Shown one piece after another: positions 55,061 to 63,756 of a stretch of 64,000 bases of DNA. Every line of letters begins with the position of its first letter. Position 1 is the first letter of the stretch. The position numbers and the translations under genes were made by a program. The stretch covers positions 1-64,000 of the forward strand of contig LRBF01000217.1 of the NCBI GenBank assembly GCA_001580565.1, in the 5' to 3' direction. The stretch comes from Caballeronia megalochromosomata (GTDB lineage: Bacteria; Pseudomonadota; Gammaproteobacteria; Burkholderiales; Burkholderiaceae). The notes below the pieces were generated by a model. It saw nothing but the letters and a program-made list of their open reading frames with translations. It did not search any database and was not told where the DNA came from.

Positions 55061-56209
55061 TTGAACAGGATCGAACAGGGCGCCGCGCGCGGGCAGGATT
55101 TCGCCGTCGTCGGCGGCGGTCTCGTCGGGCGGCTCGTGGCCTGGCAGCTCGCGGGCGCGGGCCATGACGTCGCGCTCTACGAACGCGGCGACGCAGCGGG
55201 CACGCAATCGGCGGCGTGGGTTGCGGCGGCGATGCTCGCGCCGCTCGCGGAAGCGGCGAGCGCGGAGCCGCTCGTCGTCGGGCTCGGGGCGGCGTCGCTC
55301 GAACGCTGGCCGCATCTCATCGCGCAATTGCCCGAGCCGGTCTTCTTCCAGCGCAACGGCACGCTCGTCGTCTGGCATGGCGCGGATCGCGCGGAGGCGC
55401 CGCTCTTCGAGCGCCGTCTGCGCGCCAATTCGCCCGCCGATCTGCTCGATGGCGGCTTCCTCAAGCTCGCGGGCGCGCAGCTCGCGCAAGCCGAGCCCGC
55501 GCTCGGGACGCGCTTCGCGCAGGGCTGGCTGCTGCCGAACGAAGGCCAGATCGATAACCGCCAGGCCTTGAGCGCGCTTGCGGCCGGCCTCGCTGCGCGC
55601 GGTGTGCGCACGCACTGGAACACGCCGGTCGATGCGATGCCCGACGCCCGCTGGATCATCGATTGCCGCGGCCTGGGCGCGAAGCCCGCGTGGCCCGCGC
55701 TGCGCGGCATCCGTGGCGAGGTCGCGCGCGTGCATGCGCCGGGTATCGGGCTTTCGCGGCCCGTGCGGCTGCTGCATCCCCGCTATCCGCTCTATATCGC
55801 GCCCAAGGAGAACGATCTGTACGTGATCGGCGCGACGGAGGTGGAGGGCGAAGACATGTCGCCCGTGAGCGTGCGCTCGGCGCTCGAACTGCTGAGCGCG
55901 GCTTTTGCCGTGCATCCGGGCTTCGGCGAGGCGCGCATCCTCGAATTGAACTCGCATTGCCGGCCGACCTTGCCGGATCACCGGCCGGCCATCGTCTGGG
56001 ACGGGGCGCGGACCTTGCGCGTGAACGGCCTGTACCGCCATGGCTTCATGATCGCGCCCGAAGTCGCGGATGCCGCGTGCCGTCTGGCCGAAGCGCTCGT
56101 TTCCGGCGACGTCGCCGATGCCGACACGTTTTCCGATTTCCGCGGCGTCACGCGTTGGCCCGAGCTGCTGCACGGCGAGTTCTCGGCCGCGCCGGCGCTG
56201 TCGCATTGA
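55061..56209 (+). CDS. thiO: glycine oxidase ThiO
   Basis: 382 residues from a TTG start at 55061 (MNRIEQGAARGQDFAVVGGG), with GGAG at 55049-55052. FAD motif VVGGGLVGRLVAWQLA, then the D-amino-acid-oxidase fold; C-terminal RVNGLYRHGFMIAPEVA is typical. Oxidises glycine to dehydroglycine for thiazole synthesis in aerobes, feeding ThiG. An upstream frame-open GTG at 54980 lacks support. 16 bases to thiS. Confidence 0.9.
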   Translation: MNRIEQGAARGQDFAVVGGGLVGRLVAWQLAGAGHDVALYERGDAAGTQSAAWVAAAMLAPLAEAASAEPLVVGLGAASLERWPHLIAQLPEPVFFQRNGTLVVWHGADRAEAPLFERRLRANSPADLLDGGFLKLAGAQLAQAEPALGTRFAQGWLLPNEGQIDNRQALSALAAGLAARGVRTHWNTPVDAMPDARWIIDCRGLGAKPAWPALRGIRGEVARVHAPGIGLSRPVRLLHPRYPLYIAPKENDLYVIGATEVEGEDMSPVSVRSALELLSAAFAVHPGFGEARILELNSHCRPTLPDHRPAIVWDGARTLRVNGLYRHGFMIAPEVADAACRLAEALVSGDVADADTFSDFRGVTRWPELLHGEFSAAPALSH

Positions 56210-56225
56210 GCAAGAGACCCGAGCC

Positions 56226-56423
56226 ATGAACATCCACATCAATCAGCGCGTCTTCGATTTGCCCGACACCGCCACCGTCACCGAAGCGCTCTGCGCGTTC
56301 GGCGCGAAGCCGCCGTTCGCGGTTGCGTTGAACGGCCAGTTCGTCGCGCGCGGCGAACATGCCACGAAAACGCTCGCCGCCGGCGACAAGCTCGACGTCG
56401 TGTCGCCCGTCGCGGGCGGCTGA
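56226..56423 (+). CDS. thiS: sulfur carrier protein ThiS
   Basis: 65 residues, ubiquitin-like beta-grasp, ending VSPVAGG; the terminal Gly-Gly is adenylated and converted to thiocarboxylate to supply sulfur to the thiazole. Located between thiO and thiG. A clear small gene with no alternative start. Confidence 0.94.
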   Translation: MNIHINQRVFDLPDTATVTEALCAFGAKPPFAVALNGQFVARGEHATKTLAAGDKLDVVSPVAGG

Positions 56424-56446
56424 ATTCCGAACCGAAGGATCCAACC

Positions 56447-57253
56447 ATGACCATTTCCACCGCCGACGTTCTCACGCTCTACGGCGAGACGTTTCCGAGC
56501 CGCGTGCTGCTCGGCACGTCGCGTTATCCGTCGCTGCAATCGCTTTCCGACTCCATCGACGCCGCGCGGCCGGGCATGGTCACGGTCGCGCTGCGCCGCC
56601 AGTCGGAAACGGGCGAAGCCGGTTTTTTCGATGTATTGAAGCGCCACGGCGTCGCGCTGCTTCCCAACACGGCCGGATGCCAGAGTGTCGACGAGGTGCT
56701 CACGACGGCCCGCATGGCGCGCGAAGTCTTCGAGACGCCCTGGATCAAGCTGGAGCTGATCGGCGACGATTACACGCTGCAACCCGATCCGATCGGCCTC
56801 GTCGAGGCGGCGGCCAAGCTGATCCGCGAAGGCTTCAAGGTGCTGCCGTATTGCACGGAGGATCTCGTGATCGGGCGACGTCTACTCGATGCCGGCTGCG
56901 AAGCGCTGATGCCGTGGGGCGCGCCGATCGGCACGGGTAAAGGCGTGACCAATCCGTACGGGCTGCGCACGCTCCGCGAGCGTTTGCCGGACGTGCCGCT
57001 GATCGTCGACGCCGGTCTCGGTGTGCCGTCGCACGCCTGCCAGGTGATGGAATGGGGCTTCGACGGCGTGCTGCTCAATACGGCCGTATCGCAGGCGACG
57101 TTTCCGGCGCAGATGGCGCGCGCCTTCGCGCTCGGCGTCGAAGCGGGGCGCACGGCATTCCTCGCCGGCCCGATGGCCGAGCGCGACAGCGCGCAGGCGA
57201 GCACGCCGGTCGTCGGCATGCCGTTCTGGCATCAGGACGGAGGCGCGGCATGA
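56447..57253 (+). CDS. thiG: thiazole synthase ThiG
   Basis: 268 residues, TIM-barrel enzyme that forms the thiazole phosphate from deoxyxylulose phosphate, dehydroglycine and ThiS thiocarboxylate. The Schiff-base lysine lies in ETPWIKLELIGDDYTLQPD; GGG-type phosphate site residues appear in PWGAPIGTGKGVTNPYGLR. Ribosome-binding site AAGGA upstream. Its stop overlaps thiE (ATGA). Confidence 0.95.
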   Translation: MTISTADVLTLYGETFPSRVLLGTSRYPSLQSLSDSIDAARPGMVTVALRRQSETGEAGFFDVLKRHGVALLPNTAGCQSVDEVLTTARMAREVFETPWIKLELIGDDYTLQPDPIGLVEAAAKLIREGFKVLPYCTEDLVIGRRLLDAGCEALMPWGAPIGTGKGVTNPYGLRTLRERLPDVPLIVDAGLGVPSHACQVMEWGFDGVLLNTAVSQATFPAQMARAFALGVEAGRTAFLAGPMAERDSAQASTPVVGMPFWHQDGGAA

Positions 57254-58335
57254 GCTTGCTGAATCGCGAGGTTTTCTGGCCGCCGGCCGACGAGTTGATC
57301 GAAGTCGCCGAGCGGATTCGCGCGCGACTGGGCGAATGGCCCGCGGCTGACACGCGCTGGCGCATCTGCCTGACCGCGCCGGAATCGCCGAAAGCCGGCG
57401 ATCTGATCGTCCTGACCGAGTCGCATGACGCGGACATCGAACGGCTCGCAACAAGCGGCGCGGCGGTGCTCGAAGCGCGCGACGGCCGCGTCACCCTGCG
57501 TCGCGGCGACGAACGCTTCGCGCTGGAAGGCGAATGGTCGGATGATTGGCTGGCCGCGCTCGCCGCGTTCCTCGATTGCAACTTAGAGCCGCACGACGCG
57601 CTCACTCTCGCGCTCGCCTGGCGCGCCGGCGACGAGAACAAGGACGACGCCTGGCCCGTGGATTTCGCGACTTTCCCGCGCGTGGCCGGGTTGCCGCCGG
57701 CACCCGATGGCGGTTTCCCGGCTTGCCCTGATCGCCTCGGGCTGTATCCGGTGCTGCCGAGCGCCGATTGGGTCCAACGCGTACTGGATCTCGGCGTGCG
57801 CACCGCGCAACTGCGCCGCAAGACGACCGACGCCGCCGACCTGCAGCGCGAAATCGCACGATCGGTCGAAGCGGGGCGTCGGCATGACGCGCAGCTTTTC
57901 ATCAACGATCATTGGCGCGAGGCGATCGCTGCCGGCGCGTACGGCGTGCATCTAGGCCAGGAAGACGTGCAGACGGCCGAGCTGAACGCGATCGCGAAAG
58001 CCGGTGTGCGACTCGGACTGTCGACGCACGGCTATTACGAAATGCTGCGCGCGCTGCATTTCAGGCCGAGCTACCTGGCACTCGGCGCGGTCTTCCCGAC
58101 CACGACGAAAGTCATGCCGACAAAGCCGCAAGGGCTCGCGCGGCTCGCGCGCTACGTGCAACTTCTGTCGGGACGCGTGCCGCTTGTCGCGATCGGCGGA
58201 ATCGACGCCAGCGTGATGCCGGACGTCCTCGCGACGGGCGTCAGCAGCGCGGCGGTCGTGCGCGCGGTCACCGAAGCGCCGGACACGGCGGCAGCGGTCT
58301 TGTCGCTGCAACAAATGTTTGCAGGTCAACGGTGA
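57250..58335 (+). CDS. thiE: thiamine phosphate synthase ThiE with N-terminal extension
   Basis: 361 residues, about 150 longer than typical ThiE (200-215). The C-terminal 200 residues hold the enzyme: INDHWREAIAAGAYGVHLGQ, LSTHGYYEMLRA and ALGAVFPTTTKVMPTKPQG (phosphate and pyrophosphate sites). The N-terminal 150 residues, with alternating Ala-rich and charged stretches (AERIRARLGEWPAADTRWRI), match no domain I recognise; it is not a ThiD or ThiO domain by motif. Couples the thiazole and pyrimidine halves. Last gene of the thi operon; thiC is not nearby. Confidence 0.9.
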   Translation: MSLLNREVFWPPADELIEVAERIRARLGEWPAADTRWRICLTAPESPKAGDLIVLTESHDADIERLATSGAAVLEARDGRVTLRRGDERFALEGEWSDDWLAALAAFLDCNLEPHDALTLALAWRAGDENKDDAWPVDFATFPRVAGLPPAPDGGFPACPDRLGLYPVLPSADWVQRVLDLGVRTAQLRRKTTDAADLQREIARSVEAGRRHDAQLFINDHWREAIAAGAYGVHLGQEDVQTAELNAIAKAGVRLGLSTHGYYEMLRALHFRPSYLALGAVFPTTTKVMPTKPQGLARLARYVQLLSGRVPLVAIGGIDASVMPDVLATGVSSAAVVRAVTEAPDTAAAVLSLQQMFAGQR

Positions 58336-58387
58336 AAAATCCCAAAAGCGAAGGAACGCGGACCTAGGCAAAGCACCGATTGCGCGC

Positions 58388-58409
58388 AGGCCCTATAATT
58401 CGGCCTTTT
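58388..58409 (+). promoter_or_regulatory. promoter-in-hairpin upstream of mlaF
   Basis: AGGCC (58388-58392) and GGCCT (58402-58406) enclose a 9-base loop with TATAAT (58394-58399), followed by TTTT. No consensus -35 box is at 16-18 bases. It can end the thi operon by a weak hairpin and begin the mla operon. Confidence 0.45.
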
Positions 58410-58432
58410 GCGTCAACGGAATCTCTTACCCA

Positions 58433-59248
58433 GTGCCTGCTTCTTCCGAGACTCTGCTGGAGCTACGCGACGTCGATTTCGGCTACGGCGACCGGCTCAT
58501 ACTGTCGAATCTGAACATGCGTTTCACGCGTGGGCAGGTGATCGCGGTCATGGGCGGCTCTGGCTGCGGCAAAACCACGACCTTGCGTCTGATCGGCGGC
58601 CTCGTGAAGGCGAGCCGCGGTCAGGTCATGTTCGACGGACAGGACGTCGGCGCGCAGACGCGCGACGGCCTGTACGCGCTGCGCCGCAAGATGGGGATGC
58701 TGTTCCAGTTCGGCGCGCTGTTCACGGACCAGACCGTGTTCGAGAACGTGGCGTTTCCTTTGCGCGAGCACACCGATCTGCCGGAAGCATTGATCCGCGA
58801 CCTCGTGTTGATGAAGCTGAACGCAGTCGGCCTGCGCGGCGCGCGTGATCTCGCACCGTCGGAAATTTCGGGCGGCATGGCGCGGCGCGTGGCGCTCGCC
58901 CGCGCCATCGCGCTCGACCCCCAACTGATGATGTACGACGAGCCGTTCGCCGGCCTCGATCCCATCTCGCTGGGCATCACGGCGCAACTCATCCGCACGA
59001 TCAACGACGCGCTCGGCGCAACCTCCATCCTCGTCACGCACGACGTGCCCGAATCGTTCGCCATCGCGGACTACGTGTATTTCATCGCGAACGGCGGCAT
59101 TCACGCCGAAGGCACGCCGGCCGAGCTGCGCGCGTCGCAGGACCCGACCGTGCGCCAGTTCATCGACGGCACGCCGGACGGCCCGTTCAAGTTCCACTAC
59201 GCGAGCACGTCGCTCGGCGCGGATTTCGGCATCGGAGGTCAGGCATGA
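58433..59248 (+). CDS. mlaF: MlaF, ABC transporter ATP-binding protein for phospholipid transport
   Basis: 271 residues from a GTG start at 58433 (MPASSETLLELRDVDFGYGD); the upstream open frame runs into thiE and is not used. Walker A GGSGCGKTT, signature ISGGMARRVALARA, Walker B LMMYDEPFAGLDP. MlaFEDB removes misplaced phospholipids from the outer membrane or returns them to the inner membrane. Four-base overlap with mlaE. Confidence 0.93.
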   Translation: MPASSETLLELRDVDFGYGDRLILSNLNMRFTRGQVIAVMGGSGCGKTTTLRLIGGLVKASRGQVMFDGQDVGAQTRDGLYALRRKMGMLFQFGALFTDQTVFENVAFPLREHTDLPEALIRDLVLMKLNAVGLRGARDLAPSEISGGMARRVALARAIALDPQLMMYDEPFAGLDPISLGITAQLIRTINDALGATSILVTHDVPESFAIADYVYFIANGGIHAEGTPAELRASQDPTVRQFIDGTPDGPFKFHYASTSLGADFGIGGQA

Positions 59249-60012
59249 TCAGCGCGCTCGGACGCTGGGTGCTCGACGGTTTCGGCACCGCGGGCTACGC
59301 AACGCGCATGTTCCTGCGCCTCGTGCTCGAATTCTTTGCGCTGTTGCGCCGCCCGCGGCTCGTCACGAAACAGATCCACTTCGTCGGCAATTATTCGCTT
59401 GTCATCATCGCGGTGTCGGGTTTGTTCGTCGGTTTCGTGCTCGGCTTGCAGGGTTATTACACGCTGAGTCGCTACGGATCGGAACAGGCGCTCGGCCTGC
59501 TCGTCGCGCTGTCGCTCGTGCGCGAGCTCGGGCCGGTCGTCACGGCGCTGCTGTTCGCGGGGCGCGCGGGCACGTCGCTCACCGCCGAAATCGGGCTGAT
59601 GAAAGCGGGCGAGCAACTCACCGCGATGGAAATGATGGCGGTCGATCCGCTGAAAGTGGTCGTCGCGCCGCGCATGTGGGCGGGCATCATCGCCATGCCG
59701 GTGCTGGCGGCCATTTTCAGCGCGGTCGGCATTCTCGGGGGCTACGTCGTCGGCGTGATGCTGATCGGCGTCGATCCGGGTGCGTTCTGGTCGCAGATGC
59801 AAGGCGGCGTGGATGTGTGGCGCGATGTCGGCAACGGCGTCATCAAGAGCATCGTGTTCGGCTTCGCGGTGACGTTCATCGCGTTGTTCCAGGGCTACGA
59901 GGCAAGACCGACGCCGGAAGGCGTGTCGCGAGCGACGACGAAGACCGTCGTGTACGCGTCGCTTGCCGTACTCGGGCTCGATTTCCTGCTGACCGCACTG
60001 ATGTTCAGCTAA
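59245..60012 (+). CDS. mlaE: MlaE, lipid asymmetry maintenance ABC transporter permease
   Basis: 255 residues, permease of the MlaE/YrbE family with five to six membrane helices (for example IIAVSGLFVGFVLGLQGYY). Conserved GRAGTSLTAEIGLMKAGEQL and MEMMAVDPLKVVVAPRMWA sequences are present. Overlaps mlaF by four bases; mlaD follows after 93 bases. Confidence 0.95.
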   Translation: MISALGRWVLDGFGTAGYATRMFLRLVLEFFALLRRPRLVTKQIHFVGNYSLVIIAVSGLFVGFVLGLQGYYTLSRYGSEQALGLLVALSLVRELGPVVTALLFAGRAGTSLTAEIGLMKAGEQLTAMEMMAVDPLKVVVAPRMWAGIIAMPVLAAIFSAVGILGGYVVGVMLIGVDPGAFWSQMQGGVDVWRDVGNGVIKSIVFGFAVTFIALFQGYEARPTPEGVSRATTKTVVYASLAVLGLDFLLTALMFS

Positions 60013-60105
60013 TGGACCAGGCGCAGGCGCCGTGCAAGGCGCGGGCGTTGTGAAGGGCACAGACCGTCACGCGCCATTTGCGCAAAGATTCTCTTTGGGA
60101 AGACG

Positions 60106-60678
60106 ATGAAAAAGACTGCTCTCGACTTTTGGGTCGGCCTCTTCGTGGTGCTCGGTTTCGTGGCGCTGCTCTTTCTCGCGCTGAAGGCGGGCAACATGAG
60201 CTCCCTGTCGTTCCAGCAAACCTACGAGGTGAAACTCAAGTTCGACAACATCGGCGGGCTGAAGGCGCGCGCGCCGGTCAAGAGTGCGGGGGTGACGGTC
60301 GGGCGGGTCGGCGGCATCGGTTTCGACTCGAACACGTACCAGGCCGTCGTCACGATCGATATCGACAAGCAGTATCAGTTTCCGAAGGACTCGTCCGCGA
60401 AGATCCTGACGTCGGGTCTGCTCGGTGAGCAGTACATCGGCCTCGAGCCGGGCGGCGATGATCAGATGCTGAAAAATGGCGACACCATCACGATGACGCA
60501 ATCGGCCGTGGTGCTCGAGAACCTGATCGGCCAGTTCCTCTACAACAAGGCGGCGGATTCCGGCGCCTCGAAATCATCGGCGGCGCCCGCGCCCGCACCG
60601 GCTTTCCCGGGTGCGGCGAGTGCGATGGGCGCATCGGGTGCGGCTGGTGCGAGCGCCGCGTCGGGCACGGCTCAATAA
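60106..60678 (+). CDS. mlaD: MlaD, MCE-domain lipid transport protein
   Basis: 190 residues; one N-terminal membrane helix (about 8-28, DFWVGLFVVLGFVALLFLAL) followed by a periplasmic MCE domain (about 38-118, KFDNIGGLKARAPVKSAGVT) and an Ala-rich, low-complexity tail. It forms a hexameric ring that carries phospholipid between MlaC and MlaFE. Confidence 0.94.
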   Translation: MKKTALDFWVGLFVVLGFVALLFLALKAGNMSSLSFQQTYEVKLKFDNIGGLKARAPVKSAGVTVGRVGGIGFDSNTYQAVVTIDIDKQYQFPKDSSAKILTSGLLGEQYIGLEPGGDDQMLKNGDTITMTQSAVVLENLIGQFLYNKAADSGASKSSAAPAPAPAFPGAASAMGASGAAGASAASGTAQ

Positions 60679-60688
60679 GGAGAACACC

Positions 60689-61588
60689 ATGCAGGCGATC
60701 GGGATGCGGCGCGCAATGATCGTGGCGGGCGCCATGGCGCTCGCCGGGTGCGCGACGGTCACGACCCCGACCAAAGGGGACCCATTCGAGAGCTACAACC
60801 GGACGATGTTCAAGGTCAACGATACCGTCGACCAATACGCGTTCAAGCCGGTGGCGAAGGGTTACGTGTGGGCGGTGCCGGAGCCGGTGCGCAACAGCGT
60901 GACCAACTTCTTCTCGAATATCGGCGACGTGTACATCGCCGCGAACAATCTGCTGCAGTTGAAGATTGCGGATGGTGTGTCGGACATCATGCGCGTCGCG
61001 ATCAATACGCTGTTCGGCGTCGGCGGCCTGTTCGACGTCGCGACCATCGCGAAGCTGCCTAAGCACTCCGGGGATTTCGGCCTGACGCTCGGTCACTATG
61101 GCATGCCGTCCGGCCCGTATGTCGTGCTGCCGCTGCTCGGACCGAGTACCGTGCGGGATTCCGCGGGTCTCGTCGTCGACTATTTCGGCAATCCGCTCAC
61201 CTATGTGAGCCCGGATTCGGTGAGCTGGGCACTCTACGGCGTGAACCTCATCAATGTGCGCGCGAATTTGCTGGGCGCGACCGACGTGCTCGCCGATGCC
61301 GCTCTCGACAAGTACTCGTTCGTGCGTAACGCGTACCTGCAACGCCGTCAGTATCTGATCTCCGGCGGCGACAGCAACATGCCGGATTACGGCGAAGCGC
61401 CCCTGCCGAATTACGGCGACGAGGGCGCGGCTGCCGCGCAAGGCGCATCGGCCACAGCGGCCCCGGCCGCCGCCGCGCCGGCTTCGGGCACGGCCGCTGC
61501 TCCTGCTCCCGCGAGCGGGCCCAGCAATACGGTGCCGGGCAACCAGTATGTGCCGCCATCCGGCTTTCCTTCATTCCGCTTGCGTTGA
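60689..61588 (+). CDS. mlaA: MlaA (VacJ) outer-membrane lipoprotein
   Basis: 299 residues from ATG 60689, six bases after AAGGAG (60677-60682). Lipobox ALAGC (about residues 18-22); then the MlaA core with DPFESYNRTMFKVNDTVDQY, PKHSGDFGLTLGHYGMPSGP and PLLGPSTVRDS. It extracts phospholipids from the outer leaflet with a porin and delivers them to MlaC. The last 60 residues are Ala/Pro-rich. In E. coli mlaA is at a separate locus; here it lies within the operon. Confidence 0.95.
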   Translation: MQAIGMRRAMIVAGAMALAGCATVTTPTKGDPFESYNRTMFKVNDTVDQYAFKPVAKGYVWAVPEPVRNSVTNFFSNIGDVYIAANNLLQLKIADGVSDIMRVAINTLFGVGGLFDVATIAKLPKHSGDFGLTLGHYGMPSGPYVVLPLLGPSTVRDSAGLVVDYFGNPLTYVSPDSVSWALYGVNLINVRANLLGATDVLADAALDKYSFVRNAYLQRRQYLISGGDSNMPDYGEAPLPNYGDEGAAAAQGASATAAPAAAAPASGTAAAPAPASGPSNTVPGNQYVPPSGFPSFRLR

Positions 61589-61712
61589 GCGGGCTTCCGC
61601 TAACGCGCGGTAACATATCTAACGACATTTCTTACGCTTTGGATGCCGCGCCGTCTGAACTCGGTTCAGGCGGCGCGCTCAAACCGAAGCCTCTACTTTT
61701 GCAGGGTCCGTG

Positions 61713-62342
61713 ATGAAAAAACTTTTGCTTCTTCCCATCTTCGCGATGTTCATGGCGCTTTGCGGCGCGGCGTCGGCGCAGAGCGTCGATTCGAGCGCGC
61801 CCGACGTGATGATCAAGACGGTGACGCAGCAGGTCCTCGACGAGATCAAGTCGGACCCGAAGATCCAGTCGGGCGATATCAACAAGATCACCGAACTAGT
61901 CAATCAGAAGATCCTGCCGTACACGGATTTCACGCGCACGACGCGCCTCGTGATGGGCCGTAACTGGAACTCGGCGACGCCGGAGCAGCAAAAGCAGATC
62001 GTCGAGCAGTTCAAGATGCTGCTGATCCGCACGTATTCGGGAGCGCTCGCACAGGTGCGCAACCAGACGGTCCAGTACAAGCCGTTCCGTGCGAATCCGG
62101 AAGACACCGACGTGGTGGTCCGCTCGGTCGTGATGAACAACGGCTCGCCGGTCGAACTCGACTATCGCCTGTACAAGACGGCGCAAGGCTGGCGCGTGTA
62201 CGACATCAACGTGCTCGGCGCATGGCTGATCCAGGCATATCAACAGCAGTTCAACGAGCAGATCTCGCAGAACGGCGTGAGTGGTCTGCTGCAGTTCCTG
62301 ACTCAGCGTAACCAGCAACTTGCGAGCGGCAAGGCATCGTGA
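61713..62342 (+). CDS. mlaC: MlaC, periplasmic phospholipid carrier
   Basis: 209 residues from ATG 61713 with a signal peptide (MKKLLLLPIFAMFMALCGAA, cut near ASAQ). Tgt2/MlaC fold with PYTDFTRTTRLVMGRNWNSA and VDYDIN-like end VYDINVLGAWLIQAY. It shuttles lipids between MlaA and MlaD. The stop overlaps the mlaB GTG start (GTGA). Confidence 0.94.
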   Translation: MKKLLLLPIFAMFMALCGAASAQSVDSSAPDVMIKTVTQQVLDEIKSDPKIQSGDINKITELVNQKILPYTDFTRTTRLVMGRNWNSATPEQQKQIVEQFKMLLIRTYSGALAQVRNQTVQYKPFRANPEDTDVVVRSVVMNNGSPVELDYRLYKTAQGWRVYDINVLGAWLIQAYQQQFNEQISQNGVSGLLQFLTQRNQQLASGKAS

Positions 62343-62626
62343 GCACGCCAGCCACGGGCGGTCGTTTCCAGACCGCCACAACCCTGACCCACGAGAGCGC
62401 GAAGTCCGCGCTCGACGCGGGTCTCTCGCGCATCGCGGCAGGCGCGACCGAAGTCGACTGCGCGCCGCTCACGCAATTCGACTCCTCCGCGCTCGCCGTG
62501 CTGCTCGCGTGGCAGCGCGCGGCGTCCTCGCGTGGCGCCGTACTGGGCGTCGTCAATCTTCCTTCCGGGCTCGTCAGTCTCGCGCGAGCCTACGGCGTCG
62601 ACACGCTGCTTTCGTTCCGACATTGA
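62339..62626 (+). CDS. mlaB: MlaB, STAS-domain subunit of the Mla transporter
   Basis: 95 residues from a GTG start overlapping the mlaC stop. STAS domain with the phosphorylation-type motif QFDSSALAVLLAWQRA; it is needed for MlaF assembly and activity. The last gene of mlaFEDACB. Confidence 0.93.
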   Translation: MSTPATGGRFQTATTLTHESAKSALDAGLSRIAAGATEVDCAPLTQFDSSALAVLLAWQRAASSRGAVLGVVNLPSGLVSLARAYGVDTLLSFRH

Positions 62627-62683
62627 TCCTGTTCTGACGTCTCGCAGAACGCGGCAGCATGCTTCGCTGCCGCAATCAGGATC
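62625..62683 (+). other. three-way-junction-like inverted repeats after mlaB
   Basis: Outer arms GATCCTG (62625-62631) and CAGGATC (62677-62683) enclose two hairpins: TTCTG (62632-62636)/CAGAA (62645-62649) and GCGGCAGC (62651-62658)/GCTGCCGC (62666-62673). All stems are perfect. No T-run follows; perhaps an RNA-stabilising or processing structure at the mla 3-prime end. Confidence 0.45.
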
Positions 62684-62713
62684 GCTCCGAAGTCGGCTCC
62701 AGTCGCTTTGCCC

Positions 62714-62755
62714 TATAATCAAACGTTTTTTTCGGGCCCGCACCCGGCCCTTTTT
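62714..62755 (+). promoter_or_regulatory. TATAAT box followed at once by a terminator-like hairpin, before the ABC genes
   Basis: TATAAT (62714-62719) has no clear -35 box. About 15 bases further, GGGCC (62734-62738) and GGCCC (62746-62750) form a stem followed by TTTTT (62751-62755), an intrinsic terminator that would stop a transcript only about 30 bases long, or end the mla message. The ABC ATPase ATG is 75 bases beyond it. Confidence 0.5.
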
Positions 62756-62829
62756 GTCTGAGCCCGGGTCCGTCAAGCGAAAATCCGCACATTCGAGGCG
62801 CGGCCGCGTACGGCGCGCGCACTGTCTAC

Positions 62830-63756
62830 ATGTCAGCCATAGAAATCCGAAACGTCAGGAAGCGCTACAAGGCTCTCCAGGCGCTCAAAGGCGTGAGCCT
62901 CACGGTGGAAGAGGGCGAGTTCTTCGGCTTGCTCGGCCCCAACGGCGCGGGCAAGACCACGTTGATCAGCATTCTGGCCGGCCTGGCGCGCGCCGATAGC
63001 GGCACGATCTCCGTGCGCGGCCACGATGTCGTCACTGACTTCCGGGCGGCGCGGCGTGCGCTCGGCGTCGTGCCGCAGGAACTGGTGTTCGATCCGTTCT
63101 TCACCGTGCGCGAGTCGTTGCGGATTCAGTCCGGCTACTTCGGCTTGCGCAACAACGACGACTGGATCGACGAAGTCATGGCCAATCTCGATCTCACCGA
63201 GAAGGCCGACGTCAACACGCGCGCGCTGTCGGGCGGGATGAAGCGACGCGTGCTGGTCGCCCAAGCGCTCGTGCATCGTCCGCCCGTGATCGTGCTCGAT
63301 GAGCCCACCGCCGGCGTCGATGTCGAATTGCGTCAGACGCTCTGGAAGTTCATCTCGCGCCTGAATCGCGAAGGCCACACCATCGTGCTGACGACGCACT
63401 ATCTCGAAGAAGCCGAATCGCTGTGTCACCGGCTAGCGATGCTTCGTCGCGGTGAAGTCGTCGCGCTGGAGCGCACGAGCACGCTGTTGCAGCGCTTTTC
63501 GGGCATGCAGTTGTATCTGCGCCTGTCGAACGGCGCGTTGCCCGTGGAGTTGCGCGCGCTCGAAGTCGATCCGCACGCGGTGTCGGGCACGCAGCATCTG
63601 CTGCGCCTCGCGAGCTACGACGAAGTCGAGCCGATTCTCGCGAAATGTCGCGCGGCAGGCTGCACGTTCGATGAAATCGACGTGCGCAAAGCCGATCTGG
63701 AAGACGTGTTCGTGCAGGTGATGAACGAGCCGGAAGTGGTCGAGGGACTTTCATGA
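62830..63756 (+). CDS. ABC transporter ATP-binding protein (YadG-like)
   Basis: 308 residues. Walker A LLGPNGAGKTT, signature LSGGMKRRVLVAQAL, Walker B VIVLDEPTAGVD, and a C-terminal extension typical of ABC-2 type (DrrA/YadG) ATPases. Partner of the permease that follows by a four-base overlap (ATGA). In related genomes this pair lies between the mla operon and bolA-murA-hisG; the exported substrate is unknown. Confidence 0.88.
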   Translation: MSAIEIRNVRKRYKALQALKGVSLTVEEGEFFGLLGPNGAGKTTLISILAGLARADSGTISVRGHDVVTDFRAARRALGVVPQELVFDPFFTVRESLRIQSGYFGLRNNDDWIDEVMANLDLTEKADVNTRALSGGMKRRVLVAQALVHRPPVIVLDEPTAGVDVELRQTLWKFISRLNREGHTIVLTTHYLEEAESLCHRLAMLRRGEVVALERTSTLLQRFSGMQLYLRLSNGALPVELRALEVDPHAVSGTQHLLRLASYDEVEPILAKCRAAGCTFDEIDVRKADLEDVFVQVMNEPEVVEGLS

